A stretch of DNA of 20,781 nucleotides from assembly GCA_905372565.1 (NCBI GenBank), contig CAJPPK010000030.1:1-20781 (forward strand), given 5' to 3'. Position numbers and translations under genes: made by a program. The stretch is from an uncultured Porphyromonas sp. Lineage in GTDB: Bacteria > Bacteroidota > Bacteroidia > Bacteroidales > Porphyromonadaceae. Shown in pieces: positions 1 to 6,085 of the stretch. Positions within the stretch are counted from its first letter, which is position 1; the number at the start of each line of letters is the position of its first letter. The notes beneath the pieces were generated by a model. The model was given only the letters and a program-made list of their open reading frames with translations, made no database searches and had not been told where the DNA came from.

Positions 1-491
1 CTATCTCAGGCGTGTACTCATCAGAATCAGGCGAGGATAAGGACTTCATCCGCGCTAAGGAACTTGCGAAGAAGTTCGCAGAGAAGGAAGGTCGTCAGCC
101 TCGTATCATGATCGCTAAGATGGGTCAGGACGGACATGACCGTGGTGCTAAGGTAGTCGCTACGGGCTATGCTGACTGTGGCTTCGACGTAGATATGGGA
201 CCACTCTTCCAGACTCCAGAGGAAGCTGCTCGTCAGGCAGTCGAAAACGACGTCCACGTGATGGGTGTCTCTTCACTCGCTGCTGGTCATAAGACGCTTA
301 TTCCTCAGGTGATCGAAGAGCTGAAGAAGCTTGGTCGTCCTGATATTCTCATCACTGCAGGTGGTGTGATCCCTGCTCAGGACTACGAGTACCTCTATAA
401 TGCAGGTGTCGCAGCGATCTTCGGTCCTGGTACCCCAGTAGCTTATTCAGCAGCTAAGGTGCTTGAAATCCTCCTCGGCGAAGAAGCCTAA
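1..491 (+). CDS. scpA: methylmalonyl-CoA mutase large subunit, C-terminal B12-binding part (5' truncated by window)
   Basis: The reading frame is open from the window edge (first whole codon at base 3, reading ISGVYSSESGED...) so this is the end of a longer gene. It encodes the cobalamin-binding domain of methylmalonyl-CoA mutase, which interconverts succinyl-CoA and (R)-methylmalonyl-CoA in the cytosol. The B12 lower-ligand motif DxHxxG is present as DGHDRG (bases about 129-146), followed by the family's SSLAAGH (the SxL element) and the GGVIP/IFGPGT glycine-rich loops that hold the nucleotide tail. The C-terminus, LEILLGEEA, ends where the family normally ends. A GTG at base 12 is an internal valine, not a start. 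The catalytic TIM barrel and the small-subunit gene, normally upstream, lie outside the window. Family identity is secure; only the symbol is a choice among mutB, mcmA and scpA. Confidence 0.93.
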   Translation, partial: ISGVYSSESGEDKDFIRAKELAKKFAEKEGRQPRIMIAKMGQDGHDRGAKVVATGYADCGFDVDMGPLFQTPEEAARQAVENDVHVMGVSSLAAGHKTLIPQVIEELKKLGRPDILITAGGVIPAQDYEYLYNAGVAAIFGPGTPVAYSAAKVLEILLGEEA

Positions 492-528
492 GTTGGTGCT
501 TATTCGCTAAGCTATTCCAAATAAGGGA

Positions 529-565
529 GCGCCCGACTTCGTGAGAGGTCGGGCGCTTCGTCGTT
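529..565 (+). terminator. terminator of the methylmalonyl-CoA mutase gene
   Basis: A perfect 9-bp stem GCGCCCGAC (529-537) / GTCGGGCGC (548-556) with a 10-nt loop starts 38 nt after the mutase stop codon and is followed by TTCGTCGTTT. The short T-rich tail is like the other terminators in this window. Confidence 0.85.
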
Positions 566-682
566 TGAGGACTTTCTCTGTCTTTATTCGACGTATTGCG
601 TTAGTTCGGTGGAGTTTCTTATTTGTCTCATGAATTGGAGTAGTCTAGATCAAATGGATCAGAAGATTCTGAATAACCCGAT

Positions 683-794
683 CATTTCATTAGGACTAAA
701 ATGAAATTCCGTTAGAGATGAACTTTCATTTCGTTAGTATCGAATTGGTTCGCTTATTAGTAACGAATATGTCGCTTAGTTAGTAATGAGAGTT
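683..794. repeat. 22/23-bp periodic array of degenerate TTAG-centred palindromic units
   Basis: TTAG recurs at 690, 712, 734, 757 and 780, that is at steps of 22, 22, 23 and 23 bp. The last three copies extend to TTAGTA. Flanks are also shared: CATTTC precedes units 1 and 3, and GTAACGAA or GTATCGAA follows units 4 and 3, giving an idealised dyad TTCGTTA-G-TAACGAA. Unit 1 has its own inverted repeat, ATTTCATT (684-691) / AATGAAAT (700-707). The rest of the 448-nt spacer (492-939) holds the upstream terminator and the rpsF promoter; I see no gene in it. Function is unknown; a phased operator array or a decayed tandem-repeat element are both possible. Confidence 0.55.
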
Positions 795-867
795 CTTCAC
801 CTTGTGTCTCCTCCCGATGGCTAGCTCTTTAGATTGGTTGGGGTAATCCGATCGACTCAACTAGCTA

Positions 868-899
868 TTTGTATAAGTGGCTAAGAAAGCGTACCTTTG
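868..899 (+). promoter_or_regulatory. promoter of the rpsF-rpsR-rplI operon (Bacteroidetes sigma-A type)
   Basis: TTTG (868-871), exactly 20 nt, then TACCTTTG (892-899) matches the Bacteroidetes housekeeping consensus TTTG / TAnnTTTG. It ends 40 nt before the rpsF start codon. The same spacing recurs at 6001-6032 before ppiD. Confidence 0.8.
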
Positions 900-939
900 C
901 CCCCGATAATTTTAACTCTCACTATAAATAGCAAGAGAA

Positions 940-1269
940 ATGAATAACTACGAAACCGTTTTCATTCTTACTCCCGATTTATCTGAAGCTCAGGTAAAGG
1001 AAGCGGTCGCAAAGTTCGTTGATGTACTCAAGGGCGAAGGCGCTGAGATCGTGAACGAAGAGAACTGGGGGCTCAAGAAGCTCGCCTACCCCATCGCCAA
1101 GAAGTCTACGGGCTACTATCAGTTCCTAGAGTTCCAGGCTCAGCCTGAGACGATCGCTACGCTAGAGACGCAGTTCCGTCGCGACGAGAATGTCCTTCGA
1201 TTCCTGACCTTCCGTCAGGACAAGTTCGCTCACGCATACGCTGAGAAGAGAAGAAGCCGTAAGGCATAA
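940..1269 (+). CDS. rpsF: 30S ribosomal protein S6
   Basis: Encodes a 109-residue S6, a small-subunit protein that sits at the platform with S18 and helps 16S rRNA assembly. It begins MNNYETVFILTPDLSE, the standard S6 N-terminus, followed by the conserved ENWGLKKLAYPI.KKSTGYYQFLEF segment and the FRRDENVLRFLTF block. The C-terminus is short and basic (EKRRSRKA). It is the first gene of the classic rpsF-rpsR-rplI operon, 25 nt upstream of rpsR, and has a good TTTG/TAnnTTTG promoter upstream. The ATG at 940 starts exactly at the family N-terminus. S6-S18 complexes autoregulate this operon in several phyla, but I did not find a convincing S6:S18-binding leader in the roughly 35-nt 5' leader predicted here. 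Confidence 0.98.
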   Translation: MNNYETVFILTPDLSEAQVKEAVAKFVDVLKGEGAEIVNEENWGLKKLAYPIAKKSTGYYQFLEFQAQPETIATLETQFRRDENVLRFLTFRQDKFAHAYAEKRRSRKA

Positions 1270-1294
1270 CCCACCCAAAGACAAGGCAAAGAAA

Positions 1295-1564
1295 ATGGCT
1301 GCATCAACAGAAGTACGCTACCTTACCCCCCTTACGGTAGATAGCAAGAAGAAGAAGTACTGCCGCTTCAAGAAGAGCGGTATCAAGTATATCGACTACA
1401 AGGATCCCGAGTTCCTCAAGCGTTTCCTTAACGAACAGGGCAAGATCCTCCCACGTCGCATCACCGGCACCAGCCTCAAGTTCCAGCGCCGTGTAGCTCA
1501 GGCCGTCAAGCGTGCTCGTCACCTGGCTCTGCTACCCTACGTAACGGACAACATGGCTAAGTAA
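1295..1564 (+). CDS. rpsR: 30S ribosomal protein S18
   Basis: Encodes an 89-residue S18, which heterodimerises with S6 on the 30S platform. The core YIDYKDPEFLKRFLNEQGKI and RRITGTSLKFQRRVAQAVKRARHLALLPY is the S18 signature and is intact. It keeps one cysteine in KKYCRFKK near the N-terminus, where zinc-binding S18 paralogues carry several, so it looks like the zinc-independent form; that last point is inference. The gene is preceded by rpsF (25-nt gap) and followed by rplI (55-nt gap), so all three are likely one transcript. Confidence 0.98.
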   Translation: MAASTEVRYLTPLTVDSKKKKYCRFKKSGIKYIDYKDPEFLKRFLNEQGKILPRRITGTSLKFQRRVAQAVKRARHLALLPYVTDNMAK

Positions 1565-1619
1565 GGCACCGCCCCTTACACGAATAAGTAAAGAATAAAC
1601 CCAGAGGAGACAGAATACA

Positions 1620-2141
1620 ATGGAAGTTATTTTGAAAGAAGACGTAGTCGGTCTCGGCTACAAGGACGATATCGTCACAGTAAAGAACGGCTACGGTCGC
1701 AACTTTCTAATCCCCACCGGTAAGGCAATCATCGCAACGGAAGCTGCGAAGAAGATCCTCGCTGAAAACCTTCGCCAGCGTGCTCATAAGATCGCTGCGA
1801 TCAAGAAGGAAGCAGAGGAGCGTGCCACCAAGTATCAGGGCGTTCGCATCTCGATCACTGCACATACGAATGTCGCTACGGGTAGCCTTTATGGCTCTGT
1901 GACGGCTGCTGAGATCGCAGAAGCTCTCGCCTCTCAGGGACTGGAGACTGAGCGCAAGCTTATCTTCATCAAGACGATCAAGGAAGTAGGTAACTACGTG
2001 GCTACTGTCCGCCTTCACAAGGAAGTGGCTGTAGAGATCCCCGTAGAAGTACTCTCTGATGCTCCTAAGGCTGAAGAGAAGAAGGAAGAAGCTCCTGCTG
2101 CTGAAGCTCCCGTAGCTGAAGAAGTCGCCGAAGAAGCTTAA
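1620..2141 (+). CDS. rplI: 50S ribosomal protein L9 with acidic C-terminal tail
   Basis: Encodes L9, a 23S rRNA-binding protein near the L1 stalk. The N-terminal domain MEVILKEDVVGLGYKDD..TVKNGYGRNFLIP is the L9 signature, followed by the long connecting helix (about residues 40-75) and the C-terminal domain with the TGSLYGSVT motif. The protein is 173 residues, about 25 more than E. coli L9. The excess is a tail after about residue 150 made almost only of A, E, P, K and V (for example EEKKEEAPAAEAPVAEE). It closes the rpsF-rpsR-rplI operon and is followed by a strong terminator. The start codon at 1620 matches the conserved N-terminus. Confidence 0.97.
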   Translation: MEVILKEDVVGLGYKDDIVTVKNGYGRNFLIPTGKAIIATEAAKKILAENLRQRAHKIAAIKKEAEERATKYQGVRISITAHTNVATGSLYGSVTAAEIAEALASQGLETERKLIFIKTIKEVGNYVATVRLHKEVAVEIPVEVLSDAPKAEEKKEEAPAAEAPVAEEVAEEA

Positions 2142-2182
2142 TCTTCGCCCTCGTGGGAGTAAACCTCCCTACATAAGATCAT

Positions 2183-2236
2183 ATAGCCCCCGCTTCGTCT
2201 ACTCTCTACGAGTCGCGAGGCGGGGGCTATCCTTTT
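2183..2236 (+). terminator. terminator of the rpsF-rpsR-rplI operon
   Basis: Arms ATAGCCCCCGCTTCG (2183-2197) and CGAGGCGGGGGCTAT (2216-2230) form a 15-bp stem with one G-T pair, followed by CCTTTTCC, 42 nt after the rplI stop. Confidence 0.9.
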
Positions 2237-2278
2237 CCTTCTCATTAATCCTTCCTGTCACTTAGCGAACCTCCTATA

Positions 2279-3196
2279 ATGATGAATCGATTTCAGGGCT
2301 TCTTCTTTGGCATGCTTGCCTCTTCGACATTCGGCTTACTCCCACTCTTTACGCTCCCGATTATGGCGGGAGGGATGACGACGGATAGTATCCTTACTTA
2401 CCGAATGTTCTTTGCATCCATGCTGATAGCGCTATTGATGAAGCTACGTCGGATCTCTTTTCAGGTAAGTTTGAAGGAATTGGGTTGGTTTGCCTTCTTG
2501 GGATTCTTCTATTATGGCTCAGCAGCCCTCCTGTTTCAGGCTTATGGTGGGATGAGCAGTGGGATGGCGACGACGCTTCACTTCCTTTACCCTGTGGGAG
2601 TGACACTGATTATGGCTTTGGTCTTTAAGCAGAAGCCATCTCCTTTCACCCTAGTAGCGATTGTCCTTGCCTTGTCAGGTGTAGCTTTGCTTTCTCTACG
2701 TGGTGGAGCGACAGAGTCTACTTCGCTAGTGAGCATTCTTCTGGTGCTTCTCTCTGGGCTGTGCTATGCTATCTATCTTGTGACAGTAAATAACGTCCCC
2801 TTACTCCGTGCTCAGGATAATCAGAAGCTCACTCTTTATGTTCTCCTTTCAGCAGGTGTCTTCTTCTTTGTCAATGCGAGTTTAGGTCAAGGACTTCAGC
2901 CGATCGGAGACGTGAAGTCGGGGGGATTGCTTCTTTTGATGGCTTTACTTCCTACTTTGGTCTCCAATCTAGCCTTGGTACGAGCGATTAAGAGTATTGG
3001 GTCTACACTCACCTCGGTATTGGGGGCAATGGAGCCTTTGACAGCGATCATCATCGGTATTTTAGTCTTTGACGAGAAGGTGACAGGTGTGATGGCCCTA
3101 GGTACACTTCTGATCCTAGCAGCTGTGACGCTTATTGTTCTTTCACCATTGCTGGATAAACGCATTGCTGATCGTCTGAAGCGTCTAGCAAACTGA
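2279..3196 (+). CDS. EamA/DMT-superfamily transporter
   Basis: Encodes a 305-residue inner-membrane protein with about ten hydrophobic segments in two related halves (roughly residues 5-140 and 150-290), the EamA layout of the drug/metabolite transporter superfamily. Recognisable elements are the first helix GFFFGMLASSTFGLLPLFTLPI, the half-closing ALSGVALLSLRGG, and in the second half GSTLTSVLGAMEPLTAIIIGILVFDEKVT, a very typical EamA helix-9 segment with the conserved glutamate and proline. Such carriers export or exchange small metabolites or amino acids; the substrate cannot be told from sequence. Two adjacent ATGs (2279 and 2282) are possible starts. It stands alone between the rplI terminator and the sigma-factor region; no clear promoter was found in the 40-odd nt between them. 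Confidence 0.9.
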   Translation: MMNRFQGFFFGMLASSTFGLLPLFTLPIMAGGMTTDSILTYRMFFASMLIALLMKLRRISFQVSLKELGWFAFLGFFYYGSAALLFQAYGGMSSGMATTLHFLYPVGVTLIMALVFKQKPSPFTLVAIVLALSGVALLSLRGGATESTSLVSILLVLLSGLCYAIYLVTVNNVPLLRAQDNQKLTLYVLLSAGVFFFVNASLGQGLQPIGDVKSGGLLLLMALLPTLVSNLALVRAIKSIGSTLTSVLGAMEPLTAIIIGILVFDEKVTGVMALGTLLILAAVTLIVLSPLLDKRIADRLKRLAN

Positions 3197-3230
3197 TGTG
3201 ATTTGATGGAGAGAAGGGTCTACGATCTTC

Positions 3231-3247
3231 CTTGACTAATTGTCAAG
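3231..3247. repeat. perfect inverted repeat CTTGACTAATTGTCAAG
   Basis: Two 6-bp arms around a 5-nt AT spacer, 35 nt downstream of the EamA stop. It is too short and lacks a T tract to be a clear terminator; it resembles an operator dyad. No regulator gene that would bind it is identifiable here. Confidence 0.4.
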
Positions 3248-3284
3248 AAATTTGCTTAAGTCAAAACATATCTTTTAATTTGTA

Positions 3285-3315
3285 CCAAAGAGGTAGACCT
3301 TTGGAGTTACCTCTT
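3285..3315 (+). promoter_or_regulatory. overlapping, mutually exclusive inverted repeats upstream of the sigma-factor operon
   Basis: Stem A is CCAAAG (3285-3290) / CTTTGG (3299-3304). Stem B is AAGAGGTA (3288-3295) / TACCTCTT (3308-3315), 8 bp perfect. Their left arms overlap, so only one can form. They lie 136 nt before the sigma-factor start. A loose -7-like TACATTTA follows at 3328-3335. Function is inferred only: possible operator or attenuator. Confidence 0.4.
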
Positions 3316-3397
3316 ATATTCGCATTGTACATTTAACATATTGTCATAGCGCCTATAGAAGAAGGATTACATATCTACAACTGAAGTCTATCATGCT

Positions 3398-3430
3398 TCA
3401 CCCTGAGTCTCTCTAGCAGAGTAGGGGTGA
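3398..3430 (+). promoter_or_regulatory. candidate leader hairpin in front of the sigma-factor gene
   Basis: TCACCC (3398-3403) pairs with GGGTGA (3425-3430), and CTCT inside can pair with AGAG (3417-3420). The hairpin would end 20 nt before the ATG at 3451 and would bury the alternative GTG at 3427, which argues for the ATG. Confidence 0.35.
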
Positions 3431-3450
3431 GGACTAATATAAAGACGAAT

Positions 3451-4032
3451 ATGAGACGATATGCCCAGATGAGTGATGACCAGCTCGTCGCTCTCTACGC
3501 CTCGGGGCACAATGATGCTTTCGATGCACTCCTTCTTCGCTATGATGCCTATGTGCATACGGCTATTCGCTACTGGATCTCTGATGAAGAGCTGGTAGAG
3601 GATCTCTTTCAGGATGTCTTCATTAAGGTGATGATGACCATCCGCCAAGGTCGCTACACGGCTGAAGGTAAGTTCCGTAGCTGGCTTGGACGTATTACCC
3701 ACAATCTTATTATGGATCACTTCCGTCGCTTGCGTGCTCGAGGACAAGAGCAGGCTATCGAAGGTGCTTCGGGAGAGGATCTACTACTGTCGATTCAGCT
3801 CCCAAGTGAAGATCTCACAGCAGAGGAAGCAATGATCCATGGTGAGCGTTTAGGTGAGCTCGGCGAAGGCCTTGACTCGCTCTCTCCCGTACAGCGAGAA
3901 GTGATACGCTTGCACTATTGGGAGGATAAGACCTTCCGAGAGATCGCCGAGATGACAGGTGTGAGTATCAATACGGCTTTAGGCCGTATGCGCTATGCTC
4001 TACAGCATTTGCGCAAGGCTATGGTTCGATAA
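3451..4032 (+). CDS. ECF-type RNA polymerase sigma factor
   Basis: Encodes a 193-residue group-4 (ECF) sigma-70 factor, which directs RNA polymerase to a specific regulon. Region 2 runs from about YDAYVHTAIRYWISDEELVEDLFQDVFIKVM to RSWLGRITHNLIMDHFRR, with the conserved DLxQDVF and W..I..N...D.FRR residues. Region 4 is LSPVQREVIRLHYWEDKTFREIAEMTGVSINTALGRMRYAL, a full helix-turn-helix. I chose ATG 3451 (MRRYAQMSDDQ); an in-frame GTG at 3427 would add eight residues but lies in a leader hairpin. ATG 3469 (MSDDQ) is also possible. No anti-sigma gene is next to it, unusual for the FecI-like class. porT begins 15 nt downstream, so the two are almost surely co-transcribed. Which Porphyromonas sigma factor (SigP, SigH and so on) it corresponds to cannot be settled here. 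Confidence 0.92.
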   Translation: MRRYAQMSDDQLVALYASGHNDAFDALLLRYDAYVHTAIRYWISDEELVEDLFQDVFIKVMMTIRQGRYTAEGKFRSWLGRITHNLIMDHFRRLRARGQEQAIEGASGEDLLLSIQLPSEDLTAEEAMIHGERLGELGEGLDSLSPVQREVIRLHYWEDKTFREIAEMTGVSINTALGRMRYALQHLRKAMVR

Positions 4033-4047
4033 TTCTCTTCCTATATT

Positions 4048-4770
4048 ATGTGTTGTCGCTGGAGGCTCTCTTGGTTTTGGTGCTTAGGATTCGGTGTATT
4101 CCTTGGTACTACTTCGGCGCTGTCTGCCCAGGAGGGAGCGATTAAGCGGCAGCCTTATTTGGATCTCCGGCGTAGCTACCTCGGCTTTCGTTTGGGGGTG
4201 CATACTTCAGATCTTCGCTTGGATAGTCATGGTGGATCCCTCTCATCAGGGGGGAGACTCTGGGCTGATACACCGAACTACCAGCCAGGCTTTCATGTAG
4301 GGATCATCGGTGGCTGGGTGATGACTCCAGGCTGGGAGCTCCGTCTATCGCCGAGTCTTCTACTCGGAAGTGTTCCCATCGCTTACACTGATGGAGAGAA
4401 GCAGGTCGAGCAATATACGCTCCGAGCTCATGCGATCCAGCTTCCCCTTGAAGTGAAGTGGGGGGCTGAGCGCTGGGGCAACTATCGTCCCTTCGTTTCG
4501 GCTGGTGTTTTTACTTCAATGCACTTGGGAGGGAAGCAGGGTGATTTACTTCGACTCCGTCCATTGGACTTTGGGCTAACGATCGGTGGCGGATGTGATA
4601 TTTATTTTGCCTACTTCAAGCTATCTCCTCAGCTAGTTTATTATCACGGGCTAGTGGACGTGATCAAGCATCAGCGTCCTGATCTTCGTGAGGATCATCG
4701 CTATCGGTATACGGAGGCTATACGAGCTGCTCATGGGCGAGCTTTGATGCTGACATTGAACTTTGAATAG
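4048..4770 (+). CDS. porT: PorT-like type IX secretion outer-membrane beta-barrel protein
   Basis: Encodes a 240-residue exported beta-barrel. A signal peptide fills about residues 1-27 (hydrophobic FWCLGFGVFLGTT, cleavage likely at ALSA|QEG). The mature part alternates in the style of outer-membrane strands and ends in an aromatic-rich strand, LMLTLNFE. The spacing of several blocks matches what I remember of PorT: YTLRAHAIQLPLEVKW, NYRPFVSAGV, LRPLDFGLTIGGGCDIYFAYFKLSPQLVYYHGLVD, and YTEAIRAAHGRALMLTLNFE. PorT is a core component of the type IX system that exports gingipain-like proteins across the outer membrane in Bacteroidetes. The match rests on memory, so a generic OMP_b-brl_2 family barrel is the fallback. 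It is the second gene of an operon with the ECF sigma factor (15-nt gap). Confidence 0.75.
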   Translation: MCCRWRLSWFWCLGFGVFLGTTSALSAQEGAIKRQPYLDLRRSYLGFRLGVHTSDLRLDSHGGSLSSGGRLWADTPNYQPGFHVGIIGGWVMTPGWELRLSPSLLLGSVPIAYTDGEKQVEQYTLRAHAIQLPLEVKWGAERWGNYRPFVSAGVFTSMHLGGKQGDLLRLRPLDFGLTIGGGCDIYFAYFKLSPQLVYYHGLVDVIKHQRPDLREDHRYRYTEAIRAAHGRALMLTLNFE

Positions 4771-4790
4771 CAGGATTAGCTATATTTGCG

Positions 4791-4798
4791 TACCTTTG
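4791..4798 (+). promoter_or_regulatory. -7 promoter box TACCTTTG for the DUF1573 gene
   Basis: TACCTTTG fits TAnnTTTG and lies in the 87-nt gap after porT. The nearest upstream TTTG (4762-4765) is 25 nt away, longer than the 20 nt seen at the two strongest promoters here, so the -33 element is uncertain. Confidence 0.6.
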
Positions 4799-4857
4799 TG
4801 AAGAATTTTAAATGGCTTTCTTGTGGAAAGCCTGAACCTTTAACAGGTAGAATGATT

Positions 4858-5241
4858 ATGAAACGGTTAGGATTATTATTCGGAGCATTGCTCCTCACTA
4901 TTGGTTTTGTCTTTGCTCAGTCTGGTAAGGGAGCTGTCATTAGCTCTGCTGCTCCAGAGTTTGACTTTGGGATCATTAAGGAAGCTAATGGGAAGGTATC
5001 TCACACCTTCATCGTTAAGAATATCGGAGATGCTCCTCTAGTCATTACGCGCGTCGCTACACCTTGTGCTTGTACGACACCGGAGTATAGCCAAGAGCCT
5101 ATCGCTCCAGGTAAGGAGGGGCGTATCACGGTGACCTTTAACCCTGCTAGTCGCCCTGGTCCATTCTTTAAGAATATCGCTGTCTACAGCAATGGTCGTG
5201 ACGGCGCTTTCACGCTTCGAATCAAGGGTAAGGTCGAATAA
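4858..5241 (+). CDS. secreted DUF1573 domain protein
   Basis: Encodes about 127 residues: a signal peptide (MKRLGLLFGALLLTIGFVFAQ, cleavage near FAQ|SGKG) and one DUF1573 immunoglobulin-like domain. Family landmarks are all present: FDFGIIKEANGKVSHTFIVKNIGDAPLVI, the CACT cysteine turn in TPCACTTPEYSQEPIAPGKEGRI, TVTFNPASRPGPFFKNIAVYSN, and the closing LRIKGKV. The family is abundant in Bacteroidetes and exported to the periplasm or cell surface; its biochemical role is not established. The frame is open further upstream, but the -7 promoter box at 4791-4798 makes starts before it impossible for that transcript. ATG 4852 (MIMKRL) and ATG 4858 (MKRL) are both plausible; the latter gives the cleaner signal peptide. 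It follows porT but seems to have its own promoter. Confidence 0.9.
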   Translation: MKRLGLLFGALLLTIGFVFAQSGKGAVISSAAPEFDFGIIKEANGKVSHTFIVKNIGDAPLVITRVATPCACTTPEYSQEPIAPGKEGRITVTFNPASRPGPFFKNIAVYSNGRDGAFTLRIKGKVE

Positions 5242-5269
5242 GATCTCTCCAAGAAACCCAATCTTATAG

Positions 5270-5310
5270 AGCGAGGCAGTATCCTAACGTGGATACTGCC
5301 TCGCTTCGTT
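5270..5310 (+). terminator. terminator of the DUF1573 gene
   Basis: A perfect 15-bp stem, AGCGAGGCAGTATCC (5270-5284) / GGATACTGCCTCGCT (5291-5305), with a 6-nt loop and TCGTTT after it, 28 nt past the stop codon. It is the strongest hairpin in the window. Confidence 0.92.
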
Positions 5311-6000
5311 TCTGCTAAGGTAAAGGGATGTAGCTCATGCCCGTTATATCTCTTAGTATCGCAGAAGGAGGTGAGTTTAGACCTTGGGAGGGCAATCGGT
5401 GAGCTCCTGCAGACGGAGGAGAGGGGAGTTTGGGGCTTTGATCGCTTGGCTGTCCCTCTACCTCTTTTGACGACCGAATAGCTGTAGACTGCTTCTTCCG
5501 TCCTAGTTGTTGTGGAGAAGTGGTAGATTAGGCAGAGTAGATTGATTCCTAATTAACATGATGAAAGCAACGTTGCTTTTTTGTATCCCAACGTTGCAAT
5601 AGAGAGATCCCACCGTTGCACTCTATAAGTACATATATATGGACTGGTCGGGAGGAGCCTATTTGGAGCTGATCTTTACTAGTAAGCTGGAGCAGAGTGA
5701 CCCTTATCTGTGTCAGTGGTGATGGGATAGGATGTTCCCCATGAATGCTACTCGTGGAAGCGACCTTTCCAATTAATAGCTCCTTAGGACGGGCTTGATG
5801 AGTTCCCTTTTTAGCTGGGACGATGGGAGTCGAGGGGAGAGAGCTAGTAGGGTGATAGGGTGGGGGGAGAGCTTCTTAGTCAACTGGTTAATTCCTTTTC
5901 ATCGATGGGGGAGGAGATGAAGGGATAGGCTCTTCGGGAGTGACTGATCAAAAGATCGTGTGGCTGACTAGGTAAAGGCATTGGATAGAGGACGAAAGCG
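5306..6000. other. long gene-free spacer between the DUF1573 terminator and the ppiD promoter
   Basis: About 695 nt with no credible coding region on either strand; the only frame over 60 codons (minus strand, 5880-6086) overlaps the ppiD promoter and start and resembles no family. It carries the CAACGTTG array at 5564-5620. The stretch 5800-5960 is purine-rich on the + strand. I recognise no known structured RNA (RNase P, 4.5S, tmRNA, 6S) or tRNA. It may hold an unrecognised small RNA or the remains of a lost gene or element. Confidence 0.6.
5564..5620. repeat. 21/22-bp periodic CAACGTTG palindrome array (copy 1, three units)
   Basis: Core octamers CAACGTTG at 5568-5575 and 5589-5596 and CACCGTTG (one mismatch) at 5611-5618, steps of 21 and 22 bp. 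The first core sits in a perfect 16-bp palindrome, AAAGCAACGTTGCTTT (5564-5579). The same core recurs at 11046-11133. The array lies about 380 nt upstream of the ppiD promoter and about 260 nt after a terminator, so it is not close to a promoter. Confidence 0.7.
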
Positions 6001-6032
6001 TTTGAGTATTCGTCAGAGTGTTTGTATCTTTG
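6001..6032 (+). promoter_or_regulatory. promoter of the ppiD-like gene
   Basis: TTTG (6001-6004), exactly 20 nt, then TATCTTTG (6025-6032): a full match to the Bacteroidetes consensus with the same spacing as the rpsF promoter. It ends 53 nt before the ATG at 6086. Confidence 0.8.
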
Positions 6033-6085
6033 TCCCTCAAAGACTGAAAGTAAACACTGTTCAATCCTATAGGTAATAAACAACA

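Noticed and set aside
3427..3450. GTG start for the sigma factor
   Set aside because: It lies in a predicted leader hairpin, and the next ATG gives the length usual for the family.
4786..4857. Upstream TTG start for the DUF1573 gene
   Set aside because: It overlaps the TACCTTTG promoter box and would place 24 charged residues ahead of a normal signal peptide.
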